DNA from: Burkholderia pseudomultivorans
GTDB taxonomy: Bacteria; Pseudomonadota; Gammaproteobacteria; Burkholderiales; Burkholderiaceae
Length of the DNA: 64,000 bases
Assembly (NCBI RefSeq): GCF_902499075.1
Contig: NZ_CABVPP010000014.1
Span: 54,735-118,734 of the forward strand
Direction: 5' to 3'
A program made the translations under genes and the position numbers. Shown piece by piece: positions 63,604 to 64,000 of this stretch (positions are counted from its first letter, which is position 1; each line of letters begins with the position of its first letter). Under the pieces are notes generated by a model that saw nothing but the letters and a program-made list of their open reading frames with translations, was not told the origin of the DNA and searched no databases.

Positions 63604-64000
63604 ATGAAATTTCTTGCTTCCTCGTCTCAACGAGGTGTTCGGAGTCCGCGCTTGCGTATTCGCCATTTCTGGTATTCGCCAGTGGGCATATGTTTTTTGG
63701 TGCTGGCTTCGACTATTGTCCTATTTATGGCAGTCGGATCCCGGACTTATCTTTTGCATGACCAAGACAATTATATTCGTTATTTTTCTGAAACGGATTG
63801 GTCTTGGCTGATGCAATATTATAAGGATAACCCTTGGTGGCGCTTTGCTCCCGGTGTCGTTACCGACGAGCTTGGTTGGCGTGTGTGGATTTTATTTGTC
63901 AATCAATTCGGATATGCTCCAGACGTAGGTGTGCGTATTACGGTTGTTTTGTTGAATATCGTAATTTTCTATACGCTGAGTTGGACGCGTCGTCCGGTTC
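63604..64000 (+). CDS. Start of a probable polysaccharide polymerase (Wzy/EpsG-like), cut by the window end
   Basis: An open frame from ATG 63604 to the end of the window, at least 132 codons. It begins MKFLASSSQRGVRSPRLRIR, then a membrane helix SPVGICFLVLASTIVLFMAV. The extracytosolic part is rich in Asp and Trp (LLHDQDNYIRYFSETDWSWL, YYKDNPWWRFAPGVVTDELG). Next come WRVWILFVNQFGYAPDVGVR and another helix ITVVLLNIVIFYTLSW. The DnY..YF....w......e.g........f layout suits EpsG/Wzy-type polymerases, which link repeat units in the periplasm. It lies after the transferases, where wzy often sits. No polymerase is otherwise seen. Identity is provisional. Confidence 0.65.
   Translation, partial: MKFLASSSQRGVRSPRLRIRHFWYSPVGICFLVLASTIVLFMAVGSRTYLLHDQDNYIRYFSETDWSWLMQYYKDNPWWRFAPGVVTDELGWRVWILFVNQFGYAPDVGVRITVVLLNIVIFYTLSWTRRPV

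Overview
The window looks like chromosomal DNA of a Burkholderia, probably of the B. cepacia complex or a close relative. The housekeeping genes are very G+C-rich and G/C-ending in codon usage. Several arrangements point to beta-proteobacteria: ribB-ribH-nusB, zwf-pgl-glk with a glucokinase/RpiR fusion, the long-form isocitrate lyase, and paired half-size ChrA chromate transporters. Species assignment is inference; nothing was searched.

Layout. 1-20.4 kb is mostly core genome: an acyl-CoA pair, split ChrA, a DeoR regulator with a phased repeat operator facing a NudK-like hydrolase, a sirtuin, CrcB with its DUF190 partner, YggT, LysE, UbiD, a lytic transglycosylase behind a long leader, an aminotransferase, the ribB-ribH-nusB block, a prolyl-oligopeptidase-type peptidase and aceA. 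At 21.1-22.7 kb a small accessory segment lies between two copies of the 3' end of ribE; it carries a toxin-antitoxin pair with a frameshifted toxin and a DUF6933-like gene. ribE-ribD-hemL, an EVE-domain protein and a Bcr-type efflux pump follow.

27.9-37.0 kb is a glucose-use region. zwf, pgl and glk-rpiR run leftward and a sugar ABC transporter runs rightward. Between them a 17-bp HexR-type palindrome overlaps a near-perfect sigma-70 promoter. Uptake, phosphorylation and the first Entner-Doudoroff/pentose-phosphate steps could therefore share one regulator, possibly the RpiR half of the fusion itself. 37.2-38.8 kb is a lower-G+C, three-gene type VI secretion cassette: a PAAR spike with a transthyretin-like tail, a papain/NlpC-like putative effector and a small membrane protein. 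38.9-48.4 kb returns to core genes (TRIC channel, Smr, trxB, ftsK, lolA, rarA, serS) and ends with tRNA-Ser(CGA).

From 48.5 kb onward the DNA becomes progressively AT-richer. An intact ISL3-family insertion sequence and two gene-poor stretches precede a Wzx/Wzy-type surface polysaccharide locus: a WecA-like initiating transferase, wza, wzb, wzc, tviB and tviC (a route to UDP-GalNAcA), a flippase, two family-4 glycosyltransferases and the start of a probable polymerase cut by the window end. The most interesting places are the PAAR cassette, the segment at ribE, the decamer-phased operator upstream of the DeoR gene and the HexR-type control region.
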